DNA from: Flavobacteriaceae bacterium
GTDB taxonomy: Bacteria; Bacteroidota; Bacteroidia; Flavobacteriales; Flavobacteriaceae
Reading direction: 5' to 3'
NCBI GenBank assembly: GCA_013042825.1
Contig: JABDPL010000219.1
Location: 1-7,438, forward strand
DNA: 7,438 bases
Of the stretch, positions 1 through 6,200 are shown in pieces; positions within the stretch are counted from its first letter, which is position 1; each line of letters starts with the position of its first letter. Both the position numbers and the translations under genes were made by a program. A model generated the notes under the pieces. That model was not told the origin of the DNA. It saw nothing but the letters and a program-made list of their open reading frames with translations, and searched no databases.

Positions 1-774
1 GGTGACAATACCCCGGATAAGGGCTGAACTGAATCCGTGATGTTCCATTTCGTTCAATCCAGCAATTGTACACCCTTTTGGGGTAGTTACCTTATCGATC
101 TCAAATTCCGGATGTTGTTTTCGCTCAATAAGTAATTGAGAGGCCCCCAGTACTGTTTGATTAACGATCTCGTTAGCCGTGCGGGCATCAAAACCGATTT
201 GAATACCGCCCTGGACCATGGCACGCATAAAGCGCATGACAAAGGCAATTCCACAGGCTCCGAGAACAGTGGCAGCCTCCATTAAATCCTCATCAATGAT
301 GATATTTGAACCAATGCGATCGAAAAAATAATCGACAAGGGCTTCATTTTCCTTAGAGGCATAGTTAAAACACAGACATGTCAGTGATTCCTTAACATCT
401 GCACCGGTATTCGGCATGGCCCTGAAAATCGGCAATTGCTTTCCTACAGCTTCTTCAATCTGTGCCATGGAAATCCCTGTGGCCAGTGAAACCAGTATAT
501 GTTTATCCGGATTCAAAATGGGTCCCAGTTCTTCTAAAACAGAAAGTATATTGTGCGGTTTTAGCGCAACTATTATCAAGTCTGATTTTTCTACAGCCTC
601 ACGGTTGTCGGATGTGATATTTACCCCTTCAGCATGAAAGGTCTCTAAAATATCGAGATGACGTTTGGTGGCCGTAATGTTTTCGGTGGGATAGGTATGA
701 TCATCGATCAATCCCTTTAGAATGGCCTGGCCAAGGTTCCCACATCCGATTATTGCAATTCTGATATCTTTCAT
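1..774 (-). CDS. proC: pyrroline-5-carboxylate reductase ProC (3' end cut by window edge)
   Basis: Last enzyme of proline synthesis: reduces 1-pyrroline-5-carboxylate to L-proline with NAD(P)H in the cytoplasm. The reading frame is open from the ATG at 774 to base 1 (258 residues), so roughly the last ten residues of a usual 265-275 aa protein are missing. Visible family marks are the Rossmann dinucleotide motif GCGNLG at residues 10-15, ALKP at 70-73, RAMPNTGA at 118-125, and the C-terminal active-site region with VTTPKGCTIAGL at 229-240. The usual GSGPA-type motif reads GACGIA at 172-177, a variant I associate with Bacteroidota ProC. It is the last visible gene of the packed minus-strand cluster, 28 bp after the small membrane protein. 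There is no frameshift or internal stop. The identification is secure. Confidence 0.96.
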   Translation of the reverse strand, partial: MKDIRIAIIGCGNLGQAILKGLIDDHTYPTENITATKRHLDILETFHAEGVNITSDNREAVEKSDLIIVALKPHNILSVLEELGPILNPDKHILVSLATGISMAQIEEAVGKQLPIFRAMPNTGADVKESLTCLCFNYASKENEALVDYFFDRIGSNIIIDEDLMEAATVLGACGIAFVMRFMRAMVQGGIQIGFDARTANEIVNQTVLGASQLLIERKQHPEFEIDKVTTPKGCTIAGLNEMEHHGFSSALIRGIVT

Positions 775-802
775 TTATTGAAATTAAAAATGCCTAATTA
801 AA

Positions 803-1177
803 TCAATGAACCAAATGATCCTCAATTAGCATAGCGCCTATATATACACTGGCGATGCACAACCAGATGATCTGGGGCCATAGCCATTGGTTCTCCCTCC
901 TGGACCGACTCATCAGTTTTTTCCGGAGCGAAAGAGTCAAAATCAAAGACGCGATGTTGGCGATAAATCCGATTTCCAGTTGGAGAATAAAACCCGTATA
1001 CAGGGGATAAGCCAGTATTATAACGAGCAGTATAATTCCAAGATTTAAGGCCTTATCATTCCAGCCGTATTCAGAATGAAGATTTTTTACAATCACAAGG
1101 AGGATGAGGATCAGGCCTATCAATACTATGGTAGCAACATGATCTATCCAGGACATTGCCTCTATAAATTTCTGCAT
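803..1177 (-). CDS. small four-helix integral membrane protein, unknown function
   Basis: A 124-residue protein that I do not recognise. Four hydrophobic stretches are visible at about residues 12-30, 46-64, 68-86 and 98-117. The strongly basic loop RKKLMSRSRR (85-94) between the third and fourth helices should face the cytoplasm by the positive-inside rule, which puts both termini outside. No catalytic or metal-binding motif is visible. The ATG at 1177 is used here; Met8 is a possible alternative. It begins 5 bp after the AHSA1-like gene ends and is followed after 28 bp by proC, so it is very likely cotranscribed with both. The close packing, the absence of in-frame stops and the clear helix pattern support a real gene. 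Function is open. Confidence 0.8.
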   Translation of the reverse strand: MQKFIEAMSWIDHVATIVLIGLILILLVIVKNLHSEYGWNDKALNLGIILLVIILAYPLYTGFILQLEIGFIANIASLILTLSLRKKLMSRSRRENQWLWPQIIWLCIASVYIGAMLIEDHLVH

Positions 1178-1182
1178 AAACT

Positions 1183-1617
1183 TTATTTCTTGAGATATTC
1201 GGCTAAGCGTTCTTTAATAAAATAATTCCATCCGGATCTGCAGCTTTCCGGACTAAATTCCGGCATGTCCTGAGGAAAGGTATGCAGACCGTAGGTAGAA
1301 ACCCTCAGATTTGTGCCCTTTCTAACCATGATCAGATCGAATTCTACACGGCCAACACCAGGATATTGTTCGTACTGCCAGTCGTAAACTATGCGTTTTT
1401 CGGGAACAACCTCCAGGATTCGCCATTGATGCAAAAAATCCCGTTCCTTGTTGGTTATATTGAACTCGGTATAGAAGCCTACTTCGGCCTTAAATTCAGG
1501 AATATTGTAAAAGAACCATTGTACCATTTCGTCATGTTCGGTAATCGCCGTCCACAACCTTTTGGCCGGAACATCGAAATGATGTTCAACAACTATGAGA
1601 TCTTGATGTATTTCCAT
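1183..1617 (-). CDS. AHSA1/SRPBCC (START-like) domain protein
   Basis: A 144-residue cytoplasmic protein filled by one SRPBCC helix-grip domain of the AHSA1 (activator of Hsp90 ATPase homologue) type. Typical marks are the first strand and helix with FDVPAKRLWTAITEHDEMVQWF (residues 14-35, with the conserved Pro, Trp22 and Trp34). The middle strands include RIVYDWQYEQYPGVGRVEF (75-93). The C-terminal helix carries W130, F133 and the ending RLAEYLKK, which closes the hydrophobic cavity. Bacterial members bind small hydrophobic ligands or have unknown roles; the Hsp90 link in the family name should not be read as a function here. It starts 10 bp after the GH130 gene and ends 5 bp before the small membrane protein. 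The domain call is good; the ligand is unknown. Confidence 0.88.
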   Translation of the reverse strand: MEIHQDLIVVEHHFDVPAKRLWTAITEHDEMVQWFFYNIPEFKAEVGFYTEFNITNKERDFLHQWRILEVVPEKRIVYDWQYEQYPGVGRVEFDLIMVRKGTNLRVSTYGLHTFPQDMPEFSPESCRSGWNYFIKERLAEYLKK

Positions 1618-1627
1618 ATTTGTGTGT

Positions 1628-2794
1628 TTATTCGTTAAATGTTGCTACTGCTATTTTTGAATCTGCGGTTCCATAATATAGGAACCAGCGATCCTTAAAG
1701 TAGACAAGGCCTTCTACAAAACATACTTCGTTTACTTCACCAACTTTTTCATAGGGCTTGTCCGGATAAATAAAATAGGAATCGGTCCGGTTGATGAGCT
1801 CATAAGGTCTGTCTGCACGAAACAAAGCCTGGCCTGCCGCATATGTAAATTTAGGTAAATTGGGATCATTAAAGTTAGCGGCATTACTTCCGTTATAGAT
1901 CAGCAAAATCCCATCTTCACGAAACAAGGCATAAGGCCCCGGTTCGACCAGGCGGCTATCGAATTTTCCCATTCTTGGATTCAGAACGGCAATTCGTTTT
2001 TTTGATTCTGCATTCAAGGCCGGCTCCCAATTGATGAGGTCTTCGGAAGTCGCCATAAAAATGCTGGTGTCTCCGTAATACATCCAATATTTATCTTCTA
2101 TCTTTTTTGCAACAAGTCGATCTCCAATCCGTTCAGCAACAATAGCCCCTGCCTTTGACCAGGTATCGACAAATGCAGAATCCTTTAAAACCGGTCCGTG
2201 CTTTTCCCAGGTCTCGAGATCGGGAGAACTGGCCAGGCTTAAGCGGGCTGTTTTACCGTCATAAGAGGTGTAGGTCATTATATACCGGCCATCATCTGAC
2301 TGAACTATACGCGGATCCTCCACACCATCAAAATAACAGAAATAGCAGTTTTCCGAGTTCTCCTGTTCGCCTTCGAGCTTTCGGTAATTCCATTCCATTT
2401 CAAGCATATTATCCTTAGCCGGATAAAAAACAGGTTCAGAACGTTTATCAAAATTCAACCCATCTGAACTGCTTGCCAATCCTATGCGTGATGTCCCATT
2501 TTTATCCTGGGCTCGGTACAGCATAAAAACCGTATCATTCCGAACAACGGCAGTTGGGTTGAGGACATTGCGTTCCTCCCAATTAACCGTTTCCAAAGTG
2601 ATCGGATCAATAAATTGTAATTCCGCAGAAGGTTCAAGTATGGGATTCAGGCTATCGATCTTTTCAAAATATGGAAATGCCCAGCTATCCTGTTCCGGGA
2701 TCAGTTGTTGTTGCTGTTTGCAAGCTGAGATCAGAAAAAGTAATGCCAAAATCAGTGGGCAAGATGATATGTATCGTGTTAGATTTGCTTTCAT
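1628..2794 (-). CDS. GH130-family glycosidase/phosphorylase lipoprotein, probably acting on beta-mannosides
   Basis: A 388-residue predicted lipoprotein. It has a basic N-terminus, a hydrophobic segment at about 13-24 and a lipobox ISAC ending at Cys25. The polyglutamine stretch after Cys25 is not the acidic surface-export signal of many Bacteroidota lipoproteins, so a periplasm-facing location is a reasonable guess. The mature part matches the five-bladed propeller of GH130: NPTAV (79-83), YRAQD (93-97), RIGLASSSDGLNF (103-115), VEDPRI (158-163, with the presumed catalytic Asp160), RLSLASSPDLETW (184-196), KYWMYYGD (235-242), LVEPGP (282-287), LIYNGSN (298-304) and the end WFLYYGTADSKIAVATF. 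Known members phosphorolyse or hydrolyse beta-1,4- or beta-1,2-mannosides. The overall pattern reminds me of the beta-1,2-mannosidase branch, but phosphate-binding residues were not aligned. Residues 150-153 hold a CYFC pair just before VEDPRI. An AGGAA lies 3 nt before the ATG. No SusC/SusD genes are adjacent. Confidence 0.87.
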   Translation of the reverse strand: MKANLTRYISSCPLILALLFLISACKQQQQLIPEQDSWAFPYFEKIDSLNPILEPSAELQFIDPITLETVNWEERNVLNPTAVVRNDTVFMLYRAQDKNGTSRIGLASSSDGLNFDKRSEPVFYPAKDNMLEMEWNYRKLEGEQENSENCYFCYFDGVEDPRIVQSDDGRYIMTYTSYDGKTARLSLASSPDLETWEKHGPVLKDSAFVDTWSKAGAIVAERIGDRLVAKKIEDKYWMYYGDTSIFMATSEDLINWEPALNAESKKRIAVLNPRMGKFDSRLVEPGPYALFREDGILLIYNGSNAANFNDPNLPKFTYAAGQALFRADRPYELINRTDSYFIYPDKPYEKVGEVNEVCFVEGLVYFKDRWFLYYGTADSKIAVATFNE

Positions 2795-2821
2795 GGATTC
2801 CTGTTTAAGCGTTATAAGCTG

Positions 2822-3193
2822 TTAGTTCATATTCTGGCTCAGGTCCTGACCGAATTGCAACAAATAATCATTGCAATCATAAATCGCAAACTCTCGCATG
2901 CCATAATCGAAGGTTTCAAGCGGATAACAGATCTTGACTTTTTCCTTCAATTCGGCCCACATAAGATCAACCGTGTCGGTGTAAATATACAGTCCGCCAG
3001 TTAGAAAGGTATTGGGATGATCCTTTTCGGTAAACCGCACCGAGAACATAATGGCAACATCGTCACGTTCCAGCCGTGCCCAGTCGTTTTTTACTTTTTT
3101 TACACAGCGGAAACCCAACACCTCCTCATAAAAACTTATGGTTTCTTCCATATTGTTCGTTTCAAGCATAGGGATAAGTTCTCTGAGACTCAT
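2822..3193 (-). CDS. VOC-fold (glyoxalase/bleomycin-resistance) protein 2
   Basis: A 123-residue protein with the two-module VOC fold. The first module carries the ETNNMEETISFYEEVLGF segment (11-28), and the second ends in FAIYDCNDYLLQFGQ (102-116), corresponding to the family's 'f.i.DpdGn.l.f' strand. Where metal-dependent glyoxalases have His near the start of strand 1 and Glu in the last strand, this protein appears to have Ile7 and Gln113, so a metal-dependent lyase role looks unlikely. A ligand-binding role of the bleomycin-resistance type fits better, as an inference. Its ATG overlaps the TGA of the GNAT gene in an ATGA junction (3190-3193), which indicates translational coupling. The GH130 gene follows 27 bp downstream. 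The substrate is unknown. Confidence 0.85.
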   Translation of the reverse strand: MSLRELIPMLETNNMEETISFYEEVLGFRCVKKVKNDWARLERDDVAIMFSVRFTEKDHPNTFLTGGLYIYTDTVDLMWAELKEKVKICYPLETFDYGMREFAIYDCNDYLLQFGQDLSQNMN

Positions 3194-3657
3194 TTTAATA
3201 ACGATTTTTTAAAACAAACACTGTTTTCAATGCCTTTATACTGACCAAAATTCGGAATGACCTCGTAGCCCCATTTTTTGTATAAGGCAATTGCCTCCGG
3301 TTGGCGTTTACCGGTTTCGAGTACACAGAATTCATAACCTAATTCCGATGCCCATTCTTCCAGACCTTTTAAAACCAGTGCTGCCAGGCCCCGCTTTCGT
3401 TTATCCCTGCTTGTATACATGCGTTTTATTTCAAGCGCCATAGAATTAAAAACCTTCATTCCACCACAGCTTACGGCTTCGTCATCCTCTAAGGCCAAAA
3501 CAACATGGTCTATGGCCTCAATTCCGTTGAACTGTGCATAAAAGGCATGATCATCACCATCCCGTTCAGCCAGTTCGCGATCCAGGAGCCGCACAAGACC
3601 TATAAATCCTTCATGGTTGGCATCCGTTCTTAAGAGTTTAACCATTTGTTCCGACAT
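3190..3657 (-). CDS. GNAT-family N-acetyltransferase
   Basis: A 155-residue single-domain GNAT protein that should transfer an acetyl group from acetyl-CoA to an amine of an unidentified small molecule or protein. Motif A is visible as EIKRMYTSRDKRKRGLAA (76-93); the R87-K-R-G90-L-A92 turn fits the family's R/Q-x-x-G-x-G/A loop that holds the pyrophosphate of CoA. The following helix contains LKGLEEWASELGY (96-108), and motif B is ALYKKWGYEVIP (124-135). The N-terminal part is acidic (about 30-60). It sits between two VOC genes: 4 bp after the upstream one and overlapping the downstream one by 4 bp. Paired small-molecule-modifying and small-molecule-binding proteins suggest detoxification or resistance, but this is only a contextual guess. 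Confidence 0.9.
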   Translation of the reverse strand: MSEQMVKLLRTDANHEGFIGLVRLLDRELAERDGDDHAFYAQFNGIEAIDHVVLALEDDEAVSCGGMKVFNSMALEIKRMYTSRDKRKRGLAALVLKGLEEWASELGYEFCVLETGKRQPEAIALYKKWGYEVIPNFGQYKGIENSVCFKKSLLK

Positions 3658-3661
3658 CAGA

Positions 3662-4027
3662 TTAACTCAATTTGAAATACGGATTGTAAATTATTCCAAG
3701 GACATTGTTCCAGGGATCTCTTACAGTTGCCACCATTAACTCACCGCCTACATTATATGGTTCTTCATGAGCTGTAGCTCCCAAATCGATCAAACGACTA
3801 TATGAAGCCTGAATATCTTCTACTCCCCAATAGGTCAGAATGTTATCACCTTTATCATCATCGGGCGATTCTTCAGGCATAAGGCCAAGTTCATAACCTC
3901 CAATATTAAATCCTACATAATAGGGCTCGTCAAAATAAGTTTTTGTATCAAATGCCTTAGAATACCAATTCTTGGCTTTGTCTAAATCGCTGACCAGGTA
4001 ACAGCAGGTTCTTAATCCAAGCATCAT
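3662..4027 (-). CDS. VOC-fold (glyoxalase/bleomycin-resistance) protein 1
   Basis: A 121-residue VOC protein. Strand 1 and the helix are seen in YLVSDLDKAKNWYSKAFDT (10-28), a central strand in FNIGGYELGLMPE (40-52), the second module in YWGVEDIQASYSRLIDLGA (66-84) and the closing strand in VRDPWNNVLGIIYNP (102-116), matching the family's 'DP.GN.lgl.e.P' end. The position that carries the first metal-ligand His in glyoxalase I appears to be Thr7, and no Glu stands in the last strand, so metal-dependent catalysis is doubtful. Two start codons are adjacent (Met1 and Met2, at 4027 and 4024). The gene lies 3 bp after the FxLYD gene and 4 bp before the GNAT gene. It differs clearly in sequence from the second VOC protein of this cluster, so the pair is not a recent duplication. 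Confidence 0.87.
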   Translation of the reverse strand: MMLGLRTCCYLVSDLDKAKNWYSKAFDTKTYFDEPYYVGFNIGGYELGLMPEESPDDDKGDNILTYWGVEDIQASYSRLIDLGATAHEEPYNVGGELMVATVRDPWNNVLGIIYNPYFKLS

Positions 4028-4030
4028 AAT

Positions 4031-4399
4031 TTAATCGGATTTCTCTTTTGAATTAACAATACTGACTTCAAACTCTGAAACGGGACTTATGTCTACCAAC
4101 TTTAAATAGAAAGCAGTTGTGCTATCTGCAAGTATCTCTCCGGTCTTTGTGAACAGGGTGCCAATAGCATTCCCCTCATCATCAAATAATTTGATCTCAA
4201 GTTCCATCGCATCAACAGCTTGATCGGTATTATTCCTAATAACACCGGCTATCGACTGAACATCATCCTCTGCCATGATCAGTTCAGAGGATTCAACACT
4301 GAAACCGGCTTCGGTTTGTTCATCATTTAATACGAAAACATAGATCATGGCGAGTATGATTATCGCAAGGATGGCGAAGAAAAAATAACGGCGATTCAC
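4031..4399 (-). CDS. membrane-anchored FxLYD-type beta-sandwich protein, GTG start
   Basis: A 122-residue protein with one N-terminal membrane segment (about 6-24, after the basic MNRR) and an exported domain. The domain shows the FxLYD pattern: IAGVIRNNT (50-58, strand plus Asn turn), AMELEIKLFDDEGNAIG (64-80, here LFD instead of LYD) and a C-terminal strand FEVSIVN (110-116). Such domains are small beta sandwiches of unknown ligand found in exported bacterial proteins. The start is GTG at 4399: the frame is open upstream to the stop at 4445-4447 but contains no ATG, and GTG lies right before the basic and hydrophobic stretch. It is the first gene of the packed cluster, 125 bp after the cytochrome gene, and the next gene begins 3 bp downstream. 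The role is unknown. Confidence 0.78.
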   Translation of the reverse strand: MNRRYFFFAILAIIILAMIYVFVLNDEQTEAGFSVESSELIMAEDDVQSIAGVIRNNTDQAVDAMELEIKLFDDEGNAIGTLFTKTGEILADSTTAFYLKLVDISPVSEFEVSIVNSKEKSD

Positions 4400-4416
4400 G
4401 ATTAGGTTGTTTCCAA

Positions 4417-4424
4417 TAAAGATA
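4417..4424 (-). promoter_or_regulatory. possible Bacteroidota -7 promoter element
   Basis: Read on the minus strand this is TATCTTTA, seven of eight positions of the Bacteroidota -7 consensus TAnnTTTG, 17 nt before the GTG start of the FxLYD gene. It falls in the only large gap in front of the eight-gene cluster, where a promoter is expected. No clear TTTG -33 box stands at the usual distance, so the call is weak. Confidence 0.22.
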
Positions 4425-4524
4425 AAGAAATGGCTGCTATAATCCTAGGTCAAGAGAGGATCATAATACCTGAAATCACGGTATTCTTATGAAAGACTTG
4501 TATACGAATCCGGTCGGGCCAGGT

Positions 4525-6012
4525 TTACAGGCACAATAAATATGCAGTCAATGCCTCTTTCTCGGCTTTCGACAGCTTCAATTCCAATACCAGGTTAAAG
4601 AATTCAACTGTGTCATCCAACGTAGGCAATCTGTCATCATGCAAATAGGGAGGAGAGTCTTTTATCCCTCGCAACGGAAAATTCTTAATCGGGCCTTCAG
4701 GTCGGCCCACATAAAATCGTTCCACTTGCAAATCGTACATCTGATCGTCGACAAAGGCAGGGCCGTAATGACAGCTTGAGCATTTGGCCTTGCCCCAGAA
4801 CAGTTTTTCTCCCTCTAATTCCTGGGCTGAGGCCTTCGATGGAATAAGTTTTCCCAAGGGGCCTAGTTTTGGAGCAGGCGGAAAATCAAGCATGGCGTTA
4901 AAATCTCCCATCCTGTTAGAAACTTGATCCTGATGTGCCCTTGGCCCGATATGTTGCATCATTCCGGGATCACCATCGAAGTATTCCTCGATTTCTGCGA
5001 AATGATCCATACTGCGTATAGAACGCTTAGACCCCAGTTGCATCAGGTTATAATTACCGCGCATTGAAGGCGTGCCGACTCGTAGTCTTGCCATGTGGGG
5101 TCTGCTATCAGGGGCTAATTCAAAAGCTCCATTGGTGTGACCATTTACATGGCAGGAAAAACATGACACACCTGCACTTGGCTCTGCCGTTACCCGGTGT
5201 GTGGTATGATTAAACCAGGTTGTGGCTGTAGGCCTGACCAGTTCTTTTAATCCTTCCATCTGCTCAGGGGTAAGCAAACCATTAAAGATTTCATAATAGT
5301 TTGAAATTGTCACTTCCTTTCCTTTGGTGACATCACCAAGCTCCTTATGATTGGTCAAAAACATCGGTGGTGGAAATTCTGGTAAATATTGATCCGGGTA
5401 ATCGTGATCTACATCAATTCTGAGGTGTTCGGGATGCGCTTCATTCCAGCTATCAGGAAATACCATGTGGGCAGTAGACGATAATGGATGCGCTAATGGC
5501 TTGAATGGGAACAGATCATTAGCTTTGATCTCTTCGGGTGACAATTGAGCAAGCTCTTCAAACGATTTTGTTCCCTTTGGTAATCTTGATATCGGGCCTT
5601 TCATTATAGGCTTTCGGCCTCCGGACATAAATTGTCCTTCGTGAACCTGGCCATTAAAATCATACCTTGAATTCATATACTCGTCTACATCCTTCATGAG
5701 CTTGGGTTTCTGCTTTTGGTGGAATGCCAGCCATTCGTCCCAACTCATAGGAAGGTTAGGATCCATAAAGGAAGATTTTCCTTTACCACCATACCTCCAT
5801 AAATCAAAAGGTGTGCGTTCTCCTTTTTTAACATCTGGAAAAGGAATTAAGGAATCGATATGACCTGAACCCAGACCATAGTCGGGCTCAACATAATCTT
5901 CGATAACTGCACCTGGTGATTGAAGTAAATGGAGTTGGTTCTGGACAATTTGAAAGCTCAGGAACAAAAGGCTTCCAAATATTACGACATAAATAAATCT
6001 CTTCTTATTCAT
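4525..6012 (-). CDS. membrane-anchored di-haem c-type cytochrome, MauG / cytochrome c peroxidase-like
   Basis: A 495-residue protein with an N-terminal membrane segment (about 6-23, after MNKKR) and a periplasmic body. Two haem c attachment sites are visible, CFSCH (284-288) and CSSCH (411-415). Around the first are NHTTHRVT (268-275) and RVGTPSMRG (311-319), then FDGDPG (345-350). After the second come GPAFVDD (417-423), FPLRGIKDSPPYLHDDRLPTLDDTVEFF (445-472) and a final helix. This matches the C-terminal 'LRn..l..PYmHdGr..TL..VV.Fyn' block of di-haem peroxidases and MauG-like oxidases, with Asp460 in place of the usual Gly. Relatives probably reduce peroxide or oxidise an unidentified substrate; distal haem ligands could not be assigned. 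The 283 residues before the first haem motif exceed the short leader of classical peroxidases and are rich in His and Pro (171-223). From memory, similar proteins are often labelled 'cytochrome B6', which would be a misnomer. The gene stands alone, with gaps of 188 bp before and 125 bp after. Confidence 0.85.
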   Translation of the reverse strand: MNKKRFIYVVIFGSLLFLSFQIVQNQLHLLQSPGAVIEDYVEPDYGLGSGHIDSLIPFPDVKKGERTPFDLWRYGGKGKSSFMDPNLPMSWDEWLAFHQKQKPKLMKDVDEYMNSRYDFNGQVHEGQFMSGGRKPIMKGPISRLPKGTKSFEELAQLSPEEIKANDLFPFKPLAHPLSSTAHMVFPDSWNEAHPEHLRIDVDHDYPDQYLPEFPPPMFLTNHKELGDVTKGKEVTISNYYEIFNGLLTPEQMEGLKELVRPTATTWFNHTTHRVTAEPSAGVSCFSCHVNGHTNGAFELAPDSRPHMARLRVGTPSMRGNYNLMQLGSKRSIRSMDHFAEIEEYFDGDPGMMQHIGPRAHQDQVSNRMGDFNAMLDFPPAPKLGPLGKLIPSKASAQELEGEKLFWGKAKCSSCHYGPAFVDDQMYDLQVERFYVGRPEGPIKNFPLRGIKDSPPYLHDDRLPTLDDTVEFFNLVLELKLSKAEKEALTAYLLCL

Positions 6013-6200
6013 AATTCTAATGCTGGATTAAGCGCTAAATTTGATAATTACTTTATTTAAATTTTCTGTTTAGACTAATCTTTAGAGATCAGCTGTTCAT
6101 AGAAATGACTATCATCATCTGATTAAATCCTGCCACAATAGGAGTTCAACTATTACCACCTAACCTTGAAAGCAGAATGCCTCTCTGGAATATTACCATT

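Noticed and set aside
1282..1638. Plus-strand open frame of 118 codons opposite the AHSA1-like gene.
   Set aside because: It lies entirely over well-supported minus-strand coding sequence and its translation has no recognisable domain.
2822..4027. The two VOC genes as a recent tandem duplication.
   Set aside because: Beyond the shared fold pattern the two proteins differ throughout, including the helix, the central strands and the C-terminal end.
4465..4485. Inverted repeat AATACC / GGTATT with a 9-nt loop, 39 nt after the cytochrome stop codon, as a terminator.
   Set aside because: The stem is only 6 bp with two G-C pairs and is followed by no T-run on either strand, so it does not support an intrinsic terminator.
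6013..6200. Possible small gene, RNA or promoter in the gap between the synthetase and the cytochrome.
   Set aside because: No minus-strand frame of useful length, no TAnnTTTG match and only trivial 4-bp hairpins were seen; it is probably a plain AT-rich leader or spacer.
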